Assembly: GCF_024713975.1 (NCBI RefSeq) | Contig: NC_091110.1 | Location: 19,879,001 to 19,943,000, forward strand | From: Paralichthys olivaceus | Taxonomy: Eukaryota; Chordata; Actinopteri; Pleuronectiformes; Paralichthyidae | Direction of reading: 5' to 3' | Length of the DNA: 64,000 bases | In this document: positions 13,441-24,200 of the stretch, piece after piece | Layout: each line of letters opens with the position of its first letter | Position numbering within the stretch: position 1 is the stretch's first letter | Position numbers and translations under genes: made by a program | Notes under the pieces: generated by a model | What the model saw: the letters and a program-made list of their open reading frames with translations, nothing else | Told to the model about the DNA's origin: nothing | Database searches by the model: none

Positions 13441-14716
13441 AAATAGAAATCAAGTAACCTATCTGTCCCTGTAATTTCATTGGTCCACGAAGTAAACTCC
13501 ACCTACCTCAGAGTGAATCAATTTATTTAAAAAAAAAAAAAAAAATCACAACATATCACAACATCTGACGCTGCCATGAATGACACTTCATCTGACGACA
13601 AGAGATAAAAGACCAACGTTGTCAGGTCATGGTGAACGAAGAGCAGCAGACGATTAACGACAGATATAATGTTGACGTTGATAAGCAGCAGCTACACATC
13701 AAACACTGGCCTCCAGTCACAGCACATTGTACGTCAGGACGTTTCCACCTGTTGGCCACATTAAGGCAAACATTAAGGCAAACGGTGTCGAGTTTAAGGC
13801 CCAGAACAAGTAAATTGAATCAATTAAGTTATTTACTATGTGTTAATGTCAACTCGTGTTTCGTGGTTTTTTAAAAGAAAACTTGGGAAATTATCAATGT
13901 AGATGTGAAAAAAGTATCTGAGCCCTGATTGGCCGACTCACAACCAGTCAGATTCTCAAACACAAACTGGACCAATAATTCATTTTTAAATGTTTTCATA
14001 AAAAGTGTAAATATTTGGTGTCAACAAGAAAATGATTTTCCATTTTCAGTGAAGTGTAATGTCCGATGTTCTGTTGTTGATGAAAGTTGAATTCTCTTGA
14101 TTAATGAAAGAAGTGACTCGTGGACAATTTTTAAAATAAAACATTTGAGAACAAAAGATTTTTAAATGATGATTTTTCTATAATTAAAGTGTATATTCAA
14201 TTAATCAAATTATTTAAATACTTTGCTATGATTGGCTTTTCAAATAAGCTGCCAACGATGCTAACTTAAAGAAGTGTATGTAAACTACGTACTTTTTTTT
14301 GGCTAACAGCAGCTACGACTAATCTGTTGACATGGCACAGAAAATAGATTAAAAAAGAATAATAAGTGGATCTGGCCAATCAGAACTTTCTAATGTGATC
14401 CAGGCTCTGATTGGCTGACTGGTCTGGTAGAAAACTCAATGATAAATGATTTTTGTTTTCTGTAAAGCAAAGATCTTTCCTTTATGTTTGTTATAGTGCA
14501 TGCTATCCTACAACAAGGTGTTACCATGGTTATTGACTAAAATTAGTAATGTAGTGTTTCATGTGCTAGCTGAAAATGTGAAACCATCCTGGTGGTTTGT
14601 AGTTTCAGTAGCACGTTGGCTAGAGCACTAATAAAGAGTGAAAGTAGTTGTTAGTATTTATCGATTGTGATCAGCAGAAATTAAACCTCCAGACGCAATG
14701 CTGATTAGCATGTTAG

Positions 14717-16157
14717 CTAATGGCAGTGCTCGGTAATGTCGACGACTACCGCCTTCCTCCAGCTGAACAGGAAATAGCCCATCCCAGCACCGGCTGCCAC
14801 GGCGATGCACAGGTAACCGTTGTAGGTCATGAATACGAGCATCAGGAAGTAGCTGACGACCACCTGGACGATGTGCAACAGGGTCTGCATGAAGTGGCCG
14901 GGGCTTAGCATCCGCTGCCTGAGAATGTGAGTGGAGGGGATATGAATTCCTGTTAGCATTGCATCTTACATATTGCTCTTTACATGAAATTACTGTTAGC
15001 ATTTCTGTTAGCATTAGTTGTACCACTCATCTTTAACTATTTTCATTAAGATGTTTATTGGGATTAGAAACACACAAACAGAAAATTGCATTTAAACGAG
15101 TGTAAATGTAAGAAAACATGTTACAATAGAGACAAAATGATAGAGAGAGTGTAAGTAATCAGGAATCAATGTCAGTCTCATCGCAGGTTTTCAGCAGAAC
15201 CAGCACCTGCACCATACCCTGCACCAGAACCTGCACCAGAACCTGCACCAGAACCTGCACTAGAACCTGGACCAGGTTCAGAGCCAGGACGCTCAGTTAC
15301 CTGACGTCAGGTCCTGAGAGGCATAACTTTACTCCAAAAGAAGGGTCCGCCCCCTCCAAACACTGACTGTCAATCACTGAGCTGACATGAACACATTACA
15401 CGACATTACAGACGACCATGTGACAGACCTGATCTGCAACTAAAGACATTTGTCATTATAATATTTTAAAAAAAATTTTAATGTTCCTTTATCATTTGTT
15501 TTATCGTTCTTTATATTTTTGCACTTTTCATTGTTTTTCATTTCGTTACATTATGTTGTTTTTTGTAGTTTACAGTTCGTTGTTAGCATTAACATCATCA
15601 ACCTACCCGACTGTCTTGTGTGTCTCCATCAGCATTGTCCCATCAGCCCCGGGGAGCGGCATGGAGTTGTAGCGCACGTTGACCTGACTGCGACGCAGCA
15701 ACACTTCACGTCCAATCTTTAGTCCCTCGTACAGGACGGCCAATAGGAAGCAACCGATACATGCCCCGACCATCTCTGATTGGACAACAGGTGGACAGGG
15801 AGGGTCTCAAAAAAATACTTGTATAAAAGCAACACAATTCTATGTCTGTCGAACCTCTGACCTCCAGGTGAGTTGATGAGCAGTCCAGTGAACAGCAGCT
15901 CCACGTTGTGGTAGCCAAAGTAGAAGGTCATCACCTAGTTAACAACAGCAGCGTTAGCATGTTAGCTCAATCCTGCTGTGTTGGCATGTTTATACAATGA
16001 TATCACGGTTAGCATAACGTAGCATGTAATGGTGACATATCCTGCCCCTCACCATCCCCATGTGTCCTCCATGGTTCCCATCATGCCCTCCTCCCCCGTG
16101 GTCGTGTCCGCCGGTGGTGGCCGTGGTCATGGCTTGGTGATGGTGGGTATGATCCAT
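14717..16157 (-). CDS. slc31a1: SLC31A1 (CTR1), high-affinity copper transporter
   Basis: CTR1 forms a trimeric plasma-membrane channel for Cu(I). Coding exons: 16053-16157, 15862-15934, 15607-15775 and 14717 to about 14919. The start at 16157 (CACCATGG context) directly follows an acceptor, so the 5' UTR continues in an upstream exon. The extracellular N-terminus is rich in His and Gly with few Met ([20 protein letters not shown]), then [12 protein letters not shown] enters TM1. TM2 begins near [20 protein letters not shown]. The cytosolic loop holds YNSMPLPG and [11 protein letters not shown]3 region is [20 protein letters not shown] with a GxxxG (GAGMG). The C-terminus is [10 protein letters not shown], the conserved HCH copper-binding end. 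Length is about 180 aa, as usual for the family. In human this gene lies near PRPF4 and ATP6V1G1 on 9q32. Confidence 0.95.
15197..15285. repeat. 12-bp tandem repeat in slc31a1 intron 3
   Basis: About six imperfect units of CTGCACCAGAAC, with drift at both ends. Confidence 0.85.
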
Positions 16158-19100
16158 GGTGCTGTTAGGAAACAACACAAGTTATTCTCTGCTCCAAGAG
16201 AAGGATTTCGAGAACACAAATGTGTGAGTCGGTTTCTCTGGACATGGACTCACTCCTACCTTGGTTTGGCTCCTCTTTTACAGTGATGCTGACTCGTCCA
16301 GTGAGAGACAGAGACTGAACACCAATGACATCAAAGCAGAGCTGTAACCACGGCTACAGTCCGACATCACTGAGCAGACACCCTGTTGTAATCTGATTGG
16401 CTGCCGGACCCTGAGGCTACAAAAGGTCGAAGGAGCCAATCAGAGTGCTCTGTTGTTCTGTCTGCCATCAGCCAATTAGATTACAGAATTGTTAACATTA
16501 ACAGGAAGGTCGGTCGTCGCCCTCGGCAATTCTTGTTATCCTGTTTTCTGTTGGAACGAGTCAGCATCACTTTGTGAAAAAAACTAATGTGAACTCTATT
16601 TTTTAAACAACAGCAGTTGATGTATGAAATCTTAACAACTCATTTACGCTGCGTCACAAGTTCACAACTCCGACCCATGTGTCGGAGCTCAGGAGTGTCA
16701 CTGGGATGAAACTGTGCCTCCTGGTGTCTTAACACAGAAATGACTGAGCTGAAACAGCAGCAACAGCTGTATTTCACAGAAAAACACAAACACAACTTCT
16801 ATGTTGGAAAAACAAATCTGTCAGTTTACCTGGAGAGGAGACAGCGAGGGCCAATCGAGCACTGAAGAGACTGTCAGGAAGAGAGGGAGGAGAAGAGAGA
16901 GAGAGTTAAACGGACAATAAAATAGAGATAAAACAGACCATCTCCAGCCAATCAGCTGCGAGGAGGCTTTCTGGCAGCCAATGAGAAGCTGTGGATTAAT
17001 CATGTGACCTCACCTGTTCACACCTCCTTGTATACGGTCTATGGTTCACACTGGTGTTATGTGGTTGTTTAAATATTAATTTAACTTTCAGTAACAACTG
17101 ACACTAAATGTGAGTGACTGTAGCTGCGATGGTTTAATGTCATGTGACACGGTGACGTTCTGACAAAAAGTCTAACCAGCATCATGTTGTTTGTGTGTTT
17201 GTGAATGTCGCAACGTCTTCAGGATCCAGGTTCACTTTAATGGCGGCTGACGTCTCACCAGCCAATCAGAGAGCACAACACCTGGACTGACCTCTGACCT
17301 TCGAGCCGCAGATCTTTATCTCTGTCACCGATTCACCCTGACCCTCACCCACAGCTGCGGGATCATAGGTCAGACAGGATGTGATGCCTCGTGTCATCCA
17401 CGTGTCACCTTTAGACGATTTCCTCTTAGTTCACATCTTATCTCGTCCACAGCTGATTACATTCATTAATGATTAACGGCTGATTATTGATCAGTTCAAC
17501 TCACTCACTCTATTTGAAATGACGTTAGCAGTATTATCATTATTATTAAAATCCCTAGTTGTTTTTATAATTTCATAACTAAGATAATTGTCACCACACT
17601 TCCTGTGGTGACTGTTTGACCTGCTGGTGTGACGCTGCAGGATCATTTGTGATGGACTTGCTGTAGATTGGAAAAATATCTGATTGACAACTGATGGATT
17701 GTATTGATGAACATTTCCGTTGCTAGGACACAGATCTGTCACCCAGCTATGATTGTTGAGATGCATCTCGTGTAATCATGTTGATGTTAGCTCCTCCAGC
17801 ATGTTGACATGTGACGTTCGTCGTGTTTACGCATCATTTACATCCCAGCAGCTTGTTTGTTGACTGTGACGTGTCAAGTTTGTTCGAATCGACGTTAGAA
17901 ACTTTACGTCCGGACACGAACGAGTGTTTTTTAGACCAAAAGTCGTCAACGTGTCCAGCGGACAGAGGAACACACGGTTAGCACGACGACTCTGCAGCTG
18001 TTCTGAATCTGTCACAGGTTCGAACCCTGCGTTACTCTTGCGTCCGCCACAACAATATTCCGCTGATGTTCCAGAGTCTCGTGAGAAACACGCTAGTTAC
18101 CGAAGGTCACTCACTCACACGCGAACTGAGCTCACCCGAAGATTATCCGGGTTTCTTCTTCTTTTCTTTTTCTCCAATTCCCGAAACTCGAAGATGAAGA
18201 GTGAGAAAGACAGGAGCCAGAAGAAAAGAAAGAAGAAGAAGAAGAAGAAGAAGAAGAAAGACTTCTACTGCGTCGGCTTCTCCTCGGCCACTTCCGGGGA
18301 CTGCGTCATGACGTGTGCACAGGTCACAGAGGAGGAGCTTCGAGGTCTGAGCCAATCAGCATCAGAGGGTGAGTTTTTATTTTAACATTAGATGTGATGA
18401 TAACTCAGCTCATCATCTAATCTGTCTTTTTCATCTGTCTTTTGTTTTCATGCTTCATCAACATGAACACACCTCGTTAGTCTGTTCTCTTCATCTGCTT
18501 CATGTATTTCCTGTTTCTTCCTTCACACTTATCAAGGTTAAGAACAGAGGATGTTGCATCTTTCACAGATTGTTAACATCGGGGAATGTGAGTTATGCTA
18601 GTTAAGTTTGATTGACACGTCCTGCAGAACGCAGACGGAGCGTCAAGCATCATTTCTCCTGCTCCGTCACATCACTGCATGATTTCTGTTTGAACACTTC
18701 TCAGTCAGTCACAGATCAGATTCAACCATCAACATCCATTTTAGTATTTTTTTTTTATTATCACTTCACAAACATCAACAGGAAGTCAGAGTTACACACA
18801 ACGCAACAAAAAAATGTGGAATGGACAAGATTTTCACAATAAAAGCCTTTCCACTTTCTAGCCAATCAGGTTAGAGAGCAGAGGAGCACGCTCACAAAAG
18901 ACAGCCAATCAGCATCATTAAATATAATATAGAGATTTTTTTTTTAAACTGACACATGATTGAGTTATTTTCTCACCTGACAAAGATACAGTGAAGAAAA
19001 ACTTAAGTTAGCTTCAGGAAAGATTTAAAGAAAAACGAAACAAACACATTAATTCTGATATATATATATAAATACTTCGTAAACATCAACACTGTAACAC

Positions 19101-19297
19101 CAACATTTATTTACGATCTCATTTTTGCACACAGAGCAGGAAAACAACTTCTCACCTTAAAAATAAAAGTTTTGATATTTCCCTTGTGTTTAGCAGAATT
19201 TAGTTTGAAACAAAAACTAAAACACGCTAACAAAGCTAATTTGCCAACATCCACATATCCCATGTTTGACCCACCCCCCTGGCCTTAACCCCGCCCC
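16158..19297. other. slc31a1 upstream region and atp6v1g1 3' flank
   Basis: About 3.1 kb without a convincing coding gene. The slc31a1 side may hold a non-coding first exon near 16830-16875: on the minus strand CTCTCCAG is followed by GTAAAC, a good donor, and the next acceptor (AACAG before CACCATGG) lies at the coding exon. 17900-18370 is less AT-rich and holds a lysine-rich open frame, listed separately. About 18740-19297 fits an atp6v1g1 3' UTR, with a minus-strand AATAAA (plus TTTATT near 18752). Nothing else is seen in 16880-17900. Confidence 0.5.
18194..18368 (+). CDS. Possible first coding exon, lysine-rich, unrecognised
   Basis: I do not recognise this. An ATG at 18194 opens a frame reading MKSEKDRSQKKRK, then a poly-Lys run from a (GAA)n/(AAG)n repeat, then KDFYCVGFSSATSGDCV and QVTEEELRGLSQSASEG. 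It meets an excellent donor (AGAGG then GTGAGT, 18369). The non-repeat part is not low complexity and the donor is strong, so this could be a 5' exon on the plus strand. I found no matching downstream exon before atp6v1g1, which lies on the other strand. It may also be chance around a purine repeat. Confidence 0.2.
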
Positions 19298-19721
19298 TCA
19301 GCCAGCCACACGGTAGTTGGCGTGAAACTCCGGCTGAATGTCACAGACGCGTCGCAGCAGCTCGCCCAGCACCGCCTCCCGGTTACCACGGTAACTGGCC
19401 TGGATACGGCCCATCCGTTCTAAGGTGTCGCGGTCCACCTCCACAGCACTGTTACCATGGGAACCAAGGGCCTGATTGGGGGGGAAACAGTATTAGATAA
19501 ATAAGAACATTTTATCAGAACATTAGAAGTTCGTAATGAAAAGTTCATACGGCAGCTTCTTTGGTCTTAAACTCCTTCTCCCTCTGAAGACGGTACTGTT
19601 CGATCTCAGCCTGAGCTTCCTCCTTCGCCTGCTTCAGACGCCGGTTCTTACCTGACGAGACAGGAAGTTCAACAAGTGGAATTCACAGACAGGAAGTTAA
19701 ACAATAAGGACAGAAAAAGTG

Positions 19722-19760
<39 letters not shown>

Positions 19761-20279
19761 TTCTTCCTCTGAGACTTTATCACCTGATGTTTGACTCATA
19801 AGAGTCACTGAGAAACTGTTAAAATTAAAATCCAATGTAAACATCTTGTATTTGATGAATACTTGATCATTAATCATTAGTAATTGATCAGTTCTGATCA
19901 AGTCTGACAGAACCTGAGGTAAATGTGTATGAACTAGTTTTACAGTCACAACAGAATCTTTACTAATTTCCTCATCATCTCTGTGTCGAGCTGCAGCTCC
20001 GGGTCAGGGACCTGGCTGAGCCTTGGAGGCCGCCTGGTTCCGCTTCCTCGGTCGCTGCGTTCCTCCGAGTTTCTGCCGTTATTTTCTCCATCGCTCATTA
20101 CTAACGGGCATACCGGGGATTTTGCTCGTTAACGGCCGCGAACAGCCGCTGGAACCAGCTAACCAGCTAACAGCTAACGGACCGTGTGTGCACTCACGTT
20201 TGCGGGCCTCCGCCACCTTCTCGGCCGCTCTCTTCTCGGCCTGCAGCAGCTGCTGGATCCCCTGAGACTGACTCGCCAT
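19298..20279 (-). CDS. atp6v1g1: ATP6V1G1, V-type proton ATPase subunit G
   Basis: Subunit G forms part of the peripheral stalk (EG heterodimer) of the V-ATPase, linking V1 to V0 on lysosomes, endosomes and other acidic compartments. Three exons: 20198-20279, 19551-19651 and 19298-19471. The start at 20279 gives MASQSQGIQQLLQAEKRAAE. Exon joins give ARKRKNRRLKQAKEEAQAEI and QYRLQREKEFKTKEAAALGS, then LERMGRIQASYRGNREAVLG and VCDIQPEFHANYRVAG, TGA at 19298-19300. Total is about 118 residues, the usual length. The protein is a long charged helix as expected. It is adjacent to slc31a1 and divergent from the alpha-mannosidase gene. A CLEAR-like E-box lies upstream. Confidence 0.96.
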
Positions 20280-21245
20280 GACCGGGACAGGAGTGGCGGA
20301 CTGCGGAGCTGGAACCGGAGCTGGTACCGGAGGAATTAACCGAGACGAAGGTCGAAGATGAACCGACTTCTACAACCGCAGTCAGCTGACGGGACGTCAC
20401 GATGCACACTAATCACGTGACGTTGTCACGGGAGAGGGGGTGGGGTGGACGAGGAGTTAATTTCAAACTAACTTTATTAACACCAGAGAGACATTACAGC
20501 GGAAGCGAAAACATCAGCACATTCAGTAAAATAATTCTTTTCTACGGACTCTGTGGATCGCTGTCATGACGTGGAGGAGGACAGCAGGGAGCTTTCTTCA
20601 GTGAATGAATAACGAACATTAGAACCTTCAGAATGTTTCGCACGTGTCATATTGTTGTTTCACACAGACAATAAAGTTGTGGGAAAAAAAAGCTTCTCTA
20701 ACAGGAAGTGACGCTTCCGGAGCGCTGAGTCAGTTGAACCAGACCGGAAGCAAAATAAGGGATTGGAGCAGGCGCAGCAGCGACCGGAGCTCGTGCTGCT
20801 CAGGTACTCTTTGACTAGAATGAAAATCTAAACGTAATTTAAAAAAAAAAATTATTTTAATGTTAAACTGACGTCACACAGGTACTTCACCAGACAGGTG
20901 AGCGACGGCACGAGACCTGTCTGCTCAACGCGGAAGTCCAGGAGAGAAGGTAGAGTAAGACCGGAAGTGACTGTCACAGATTTAATTATTATAATAATCT
21001 GAATTACTGCAGCATCATCACTGAGTTAATATGGAAACCACAGTGTCCACGTTTATTATTTTTTATGTTGTGATTTGTTTATGTTTATTATTTATTAGTA
21101 TTAATAATTATTATTATTTATGTCAACAGGAGGTGATGTTTGATTATTAAACTTAAGAACACTGCTGGATATTAATGAATATTAAATGAAGATGTGTTAC
21201 CTCAAGCCTGACTGTTTATTTGGTTTCAGCTTTGTTGTTGTTGTC
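20280..21245. other. Divergent upstream region, atp6v1g1 / man2a1-like gene
   Basis: Promoter region for both genes. ETS-like sites (ACAGGAAGTG and ACGCTTCCGG) cluster at about 20700-20725. Candidate non-coding first exons for the plus-strand gene end near 20804 and 20949 (GAGAAG then GTAGAGTAAG). An acceptor at 21229-21230 (TTTGGTTTCAG) precedes the coding exon, so an in-frame ATG at 21186 falls in the intron and is unlikely to be used. 20990-21180 is AT-rich filler. Confidence 0.6.
20381..20420. promoter_or_regulatory. CLEAR-like E-box upstream of atp6v1g1
   Basis: TCACGTGA at 20413-20420 matches the core of the CLEAR element (GTCACGTGAC) bound by TFEB/TFE3 at lysosomal and V-ATPase genes, and GTCAGCTGAC at 20381-20390 is a related palindrome. 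They lie about 100-140 bp upstream of the atp6v1g1 start codon, in the region shared with the divergent mannosidase gene. The site is seen; the regulation is inferred. Confidence 0.55.
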
Positions 21246-24200
21246 ATGAAGAGGAGTCGGGTGTTGGTGGGGCTAGTGGGCGGAATCTTCTGCGTGGCTT
21301 TGATGTCATTGTACCGCATGCTGGACCTGATGCAGGGGGCGGAGCTTCAGCACAGTGTGAACTCACCTGTTTTGCAGGTGGACCAGGTATGAAAACTGGT
21401 CACATGACTGCTGTCAAACTGTGTCTGTTCACGCCCACTAGATAGTGGTCAGTCAACATCTGTTTGATTGGACGGCAGGTGAACTGAAGAATGACCTCAC
21501 TTAAGGATTCAACTAAAAAGCCAATTAAAACCTCTCTACAGGAATTATCCCACCTCCAACAGAAGATTGACAGGTTGGAGCATCTCCTTAGTGACAACAA
21601 CCGTCTTGTTGCCACACTAAGGAATTCTCTGATCCACCGCAAAGCATCATGGGAACCAAAGAGAGGAGCAGCCAACGTAAGCTCAGACACTAACCACAGC
21701 CAGGCTGACGAGCTTCCTGGCTGCCGATTGGCTGGAAAGATGAAGGACGGAGCTGTTGGCGTTCAGGTTAGCTTAACATGCTAACAGCTGTTTTGTTTTT
21801 ACAAAAGTACTTTGGTAGAAGTTCTTTACTAAACACAAAACTGAATAACATACACATCTTAACACACACTCCTCATGTCTCCATGTGTAGCTGCTGGATG
21901 TTTATGACCTCCTGCCCTTTGATAACCTTGACGGTGGCGCCTGGAAACAGGGTTTTGAAATCCGTTACCATGGAAACGAGTGGGACAAGCAGCCACTGGA
22001 AATTTTTCTCGTTCCGCACTCACACAACGACCCCGGTGAGAAATTACACCAAAAGCAAACAAACAATCTGTCACAGTCTGTCGATTTAAATTACACTTTG
22101 TGTGTGTGTGCCCTGCAGGTTGGTTAAAGACCTTTGACCTTTATTATCAGGATCAGACAAGACACATCCTCAACAACATGTTGATCAAACTCAGCGAAGA
22201 CCACAGGTGAGCATCGTCATGACGACAGTGTGTCTGTGTCTTGTTATGAAATAAACAAATAAGCGGATGATTCTCTTGTTCTTCAGGAAGAAGATGATCT
22301 GGGCAGAAGTCAGTTTTTTCTCTAAATGGTGGAATGACATCGACGATCAGAAGAGAGAGATGGTGAAACGGTAAATTAATGTTATTTTTATGTTTATTAT
22401 TTTTTACTGGGACTCAGTTTTGTCTTCAAATATTGATTTTATCATTAATCAGTTTTTTAAAATATTTTGCAGGCTGGTGGGGGCGGGGCAGTTAGAGCTG
22501 GTGACCGGCGGCTGGGTGATGGCAGACGAAGCAAATTCTCATTACTTCGCTCTGTTGGATCAGCTGATCGAGGGTCATCAGTGGATTCAGAGACACCTGG
22601 GTACGTCCTCTATTTTTACCGTGCTTCACTTATCTGTGACATCACACACTTTCTTTATTCATGCTATGTTTCTGCAGGCGTGAAGCCAAGCAGCGGGTGG
22701 GCGGTGGATCCATTTGGCCACTCCCCCTCCATGACCTACTTGCTGAAGGGGGCGGGGCTTAGCAACATGGTCATTCAACGAGTTCACTACGCCGTCAAGA
22801 AACATTTTGCCCAGCAACAGACGCTTGAGTTTCAATGGCGACAGAGCTGGGGTGAGTGTGGGCGAGAGACACTTGAATGTAGAATACAGTGTGTTGACTA
22901 CAATGATAAAAACACATTATTCAAATTAATTTATTACATTCATTTGAGACATTAAATCAATAATTAATCAAATCAGTGTATTAAAATGATTTTATATAAA
23001 ATGAAAACTCTCCTTTTTTTAACAAACGTCTTGTTTCTCAAAACCCACCCTCTTCCCAAATCAGACTCCACCCCCCGTAGTGACATCACATGTCACATGA
23101 TGCCATTCTACAGCTATGACGTACCTCACACGTGTGGTCCGAACCCGTCAGTGTGTTGTCAGTTCGACTTTCACCGCTTGCCAGGAGGGCGGGTCTTCTG
23201 TCCATGGAGAATACCACCTAAGCCAATCACAGAGCAGAACATCCAGGAGCGGTAGGAAGGCGTTGAGGTCAACAATAATATTAACATGATTGATCACTGT
23301 TACTTCAAATTTTGACGATCAATTGATTCAAGTTTGTAGTTTAGTTTCTTACATTATTATTTTCAGAATTCTCAAGTTTCACAGTGAACTCGTCTAAATT
23401 AAAGACACGAAAACAAATGAAAGTGTAAAATGCTTCAGGCTTAAAGGTCCTTTTTTTCTGTGACATGTGAATGTTCTTGTGTGTGACTTTCTCATGTTGA
23501 CGTCTCTGTTCTCTCAGCGCTCTCCTCTTATTGGATCAGTACCGTCAAAAGTCCCGTCTCTTTCGTTCTCCGGTTCTCCTCGTTCCCCTCGGCGACGACT
23601 TTCGGTTTGTGGAGTCAAGCGAATGGGACGCTCAGTTCCATAACTACCAGAAACTCTTTGATTACTTTGATCAGCACCCAAAGCTGCACGTCAAGGTGAG
23701 CTCCTGATACACCCGAGGGGCCGGGCAGAGGCTGTGGTGGGTGGATCTTCACATAGTGACATCACAGTGGAATTAGCTGACTGACATCTACACATCACTT
23801 TTCCAGCTAGCATCTCTTTATATGTGGTTCTACTCCTGCTCCTTGTTTTCAGGCTCAGTTCGGGACCCTGTCAGATTACTTCCAGGCTCTCCAGCGGCGT
23901 CTGAGCGCAGCAGGAACGACGCTGCCGACTCTTCGCGGTGATTTCTTCACCTACGCCGACCGTGACGACCATTACTGGAGTGGGTACTTCACCTCCAGGC
24001 CCTTTTACAAACATATGGACAGAATGCTGGAGGCCACGCTGAGGTACCATCCACAACACATTGTTTTATTATACATTTTTATTTCTCTTGACAATAAACA
24101 GCTTCTCAATGAATTAAAAAAAACTCATATTTTCTGTTAATATTAGTTTTATTTATGTTTCACATGTTTTCTGTGTTTTGTTTGTAACTGAATTAATTTG

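Larger units (their letters stand above)
12720..14716. other. slc25a46 promoter side and slc31a1 3' UTR
   Basis: About 12720-12900 is GC-rich and directly upstream of the slc25a46 start, a likely promoter. From 14716 leftwards the sequence is AT-rich and non-coding, fitting a long slc31a1 3' UTR. A minus-strand AATAAA (plus TTTATT near 13148) could end it after about 1.5 kb. It also holds a TA microsatellite (about 12993-13035) and a short possible transposon remnant (about 13344-13440). Confidence 0.6.

Noticed and set aside
16158-16178. Upstream in-frame ATG of slc31a1 (MLFPNST extension)
   Set aside because: An acceptor (CTAACAG) falls just before CACCATGG at 16157, so the extension is intronic.
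21186-21245. Upstream in-frame ATG of the mannosidase gene (adds 20 residues)
   Set aside because: A good acceptor (TTTGGTTTCAG) lies between it and the ATG at 21246, and the shorter start gives the expected short cytosolic tail before the membrane anchor.
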